In this document: one piece after another, positions 5,822-6,931 of the stretch
Layout: each line of letters opens with the position of its first letter
Position numbering within the stretch: position 1 is the stretch's first letter
DNA from: an uncultured Porphyromonadaceae bacterium
Lineage (GTDB): Bacteria > Bacteroidota > Bacteroidia > Bacteroidales > Muribaculaceae
Assembly: GCA_947174155.1 (NCBI GenBank)
Contig: CAMWHX010000053.1
Location: forward strand, 1 to 6,931
Direction of reading: 5' to 3'
Length of the DNA stretch: 6,931 bases
Translations under genes and position numbers: made by a program
The notes under the pieces: model-generated
Told to the model about the DNA's origin: nothing
The model's input: the letters and a program-made list of their open reading frames with translations, nothing else
Databases searched by the model: none

Positions 5822-6281
5822 GGGCGCGGAAGAAGCTTCTCATCAGGGCGGCAGACTCATCGGCGAGCACTCCGCGCTCCACAAGAGTCTTGGGATGCAG
5901 CGGTGTGCGTCCCGGAGCGGTGATGCTGAGGTAGCCCCTCTTGGGGTCGTCGGCTCCCCATACGATCCTTTTTAGACGTGCCCATCCCAAGGCTCCGGCA
6001 CACATCGGGCAGGGTTCGACGGTGACATAGAGTGTGCAGTCGGGAAGCACCTTGCCTCCCAGGTGATTCTGGGCGGCTGTGATGGCGAGCATCTCGGCGT
6101 GTGCCGTCACGTCGCCGAGTCGCTCGGTCAGATTATGAGCCCGGGCGATGATCCTCCCGCCGCAGACGATGACAGCTCCGATAGGTATCTCCCCCTCTTC
6201 GGAGGCCAGACGAGCCTCTTCGAGCGCTTCATTCATGAAGCGCTCATCGCGCTGAGCGTCACTCTCCGTCAGCAGTCCCAT
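5814..6281 (-). CDS. tadA: tRNA-specific adenosine deaminase (A34 to inosine)
   Basis: TadA deaminates adenosine 34 to inosine in the ACG anticodon of tRNA-Arg, which lets one tRNA read several arginine codons. The 155-aa protein matches the cytidine/deoxycytidylate deaminase fold of the family. The zinc site is complete: H61-A-E63 gives the zinc-binding His and the catalytic Glu, and P90-C91-P-M-C94 gives the two Cys ligands. The segments EIPIGAVIV (31-39), DVTAHAEM (57-64) and TLYVTVEPCPMCAGAL (83-98) are typical, and the C-terminal RSFFRARR resembles the basic end of TadA. The chosen ATG overlaps the ispH reading frame by 23 bp. An internal Met at residue 16 (RFMNEAL) is an alternative start that would avoid the overlap and still keep the whole domain. 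No clear Shine-Dalgarno sequence decides between them. A related nucleoside deaminase is less likely. Confidence 0.93.
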   Translation of the reverse strand: MGLLTESDAQRDERFMNEALEEARLASEEGEIPIGAVIVCGGRIIARAHNLTERLGDVTAHAEMLAITAAQNHLGGKVLPDCTLYVTVEPCPMCAGALGWARLKRIVWGADDPKRGYLSITAPGRTPLHPKTLVERGVLADESAALMRSFFRARR

Positions 6282-6931
6282 GATTTCCGGGTATTGCTTC
6301 CGCTACTGCATTCATTAGCCACCTCGGGGTCGAGGTGGCTCCGCAGATGCCGATACTCTCGGCACCATCGAGCCATTCGGGACGCAGTCCCGTCTCATCG
6401 GTGATGAAGTGTGTGCGGGGATTGACTTCGAGACACTGCGCGAAGAGCACTTTGCCGTTGCTGCTCTTGGCACCGCTGACGAAGAGCACCACGTCGTGCG
6501 AGCGTGCGAACTCCCGTATGTTGTCCATACGGTTGGAGACCTGACGACATATGGTATCAAACCATTTGAAGGAACCCCGTGTCTTGCGCTTCTGAATCTC
6601 AGCCACTATCTCGCGAAAGCCTTCGAGCGACTTTGTAGTCTGGGAGTAGAGCACGATATCGCGGTCGAGATTCACTCCGTCGAGTCCCTCCTTATCCTGG
6701 ATGACGACCGCCTCGCCGTGGGTCTGACCGACGAGACCGTTGACTTCGGCATGTCCGAGCTTGCCGTAGATCAGTATGAGGGGCTTGGAGTCGGATGCCG
6801 GTGTCTCATCGTATGACTTCTTGATGCGACGCTGCAATTGGAGCACCACCGGACAGGTAGCGTCTATGATCTCGATATTGTTGCGGCGTGCGATCTCATA
6901 AGTCTCCGGGGGCTCGCCGTGTGCGCGCAGC
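6259..6931 (-). CDS. ispH: 4-hydroxy-3-methylbut-2-enyl diphosphate reductase (5' end outside window)
   Basis: IspH is the [4Fe-4S] enzyme of the last MEP-pathway step, reducing HMBPP to IPP and DMAPP. The frame is open to the right edge, and 223 residues are visible of an expected 290 or so, so about the first 65, including the first cluster Cys, are missing. Visible landmarks are RAHGEPPETYEIA at the edge, ATCPVV with the second cluster Cys (visible residue 26), GHAEVNG (H60, E62, the catalytic Glu in the family), SQTTKS, DTICRQVSNR with the third cluster Cys (residue 128), SGAKSSNGKVL and the C-terminal GICGATSTPRWL. An internal GTG at 6849 could be mistaken for a start, but the conserved residues continue upstream of it. 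The protein ends normally, with no S1-domain fusion. It is cotranscribed with tadA, whose start overlaps its end. Its promoter must lie outside the window. Confidence 0.96.
   Translation of the reverse strand, partial: LRAHGEPPETYEIARRNNIEIIDATCPVVLQLQRRIKKSYDETPASDSKPLILIYGKLGHAEVNGLVGQTHGEAVVIQDKEGLDGVNLDRDIVLYSQTTKSLEGFREIVAEIQKRKTRGSFKWFDTICRQVSNRMDNIREFARSHDVVLFVSGAKSSNGKVLFAQCLEVNPRTHFITDETGLRPEWLDGAESIGICGATSTPRWLMNAVAEAIPGNHGTADGE

Noticed and set aside
5366..5923. A 185-codon plus-strand frame, in which the 36-bp repeat would encode repeated GSLSSG peptides.
   Set aside because: It runs antisense to the ADP-ribosylglycohydrolase gene, its promoter and the end of tadA, and has no plausible domain. 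The peptide repeat is a by-product of the DNA repeat spacing being a multiple of three.

Overview
The window looks like chromosomal DNA of a Bacteroidales bacterium, most likely a gut lineage of fairly high GC such as a Muribaculaceae relative. The evidence is two upstream regions with the Bacteroidetes promoter form (TAnnTTTG at -7 and TTG/TTTG near -33), start codons without strong Shine-Dalgarno sequences, the character of the IspH, TadA and DnaB proteins, and an AAA-ATPase/PD-(D/E)XK protein of a type that is abundant in gut Bacteroidales. The family-level placement is inference.

All seven supported genes lie on the minus strand, so transcription runs from the right edge to the left. First come the 3' two thirds or more of ispH (isoprenoid precursor synthesis; its start is beyond the right edge) and tadA (tRNA adenosine deaminase), which overlap by 23 bp. 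A 256-bp gap follows. It holds a three-copy repeat with a perfect 23-bp inverted repeat, an AT-rich 11-bp tandem repeat, and a good promoter.

That promoter reads into a two-gene unit: an ADP-ribosylglycohydrolase-family protein and, 5 bp later, menA (menaquinone prenyltransferase). The unit closes with an intrinsic terminator whose hairpin is built from the last codons of menA.

A second good promoter then drives a 524-aa AAA-ATPase-like/PD-(D/E)XK protein. Its stop codon overlaps the start of dnaB (replicative helicase) in an ATGA junction, so a likely accessory gene appears to be cotranscribed with an essential one. Last is a 77-aa single-pass membrane protein of unknown function.

Most of the window is ordinary housekeeping. 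The points that stand out are the repeat cluster after tadA, the lower-GC AAA/nuclease gene fused transcriptionally to dnaB, a His in the first metal-binding motif of the ADP-ribosylglycohydrolase homologue, and a DnaB tail that ends in an SSB-like Pro-Phe. I saw no RNA gene, insertion sequence, CRISPR array or clearly new multi-gene system.
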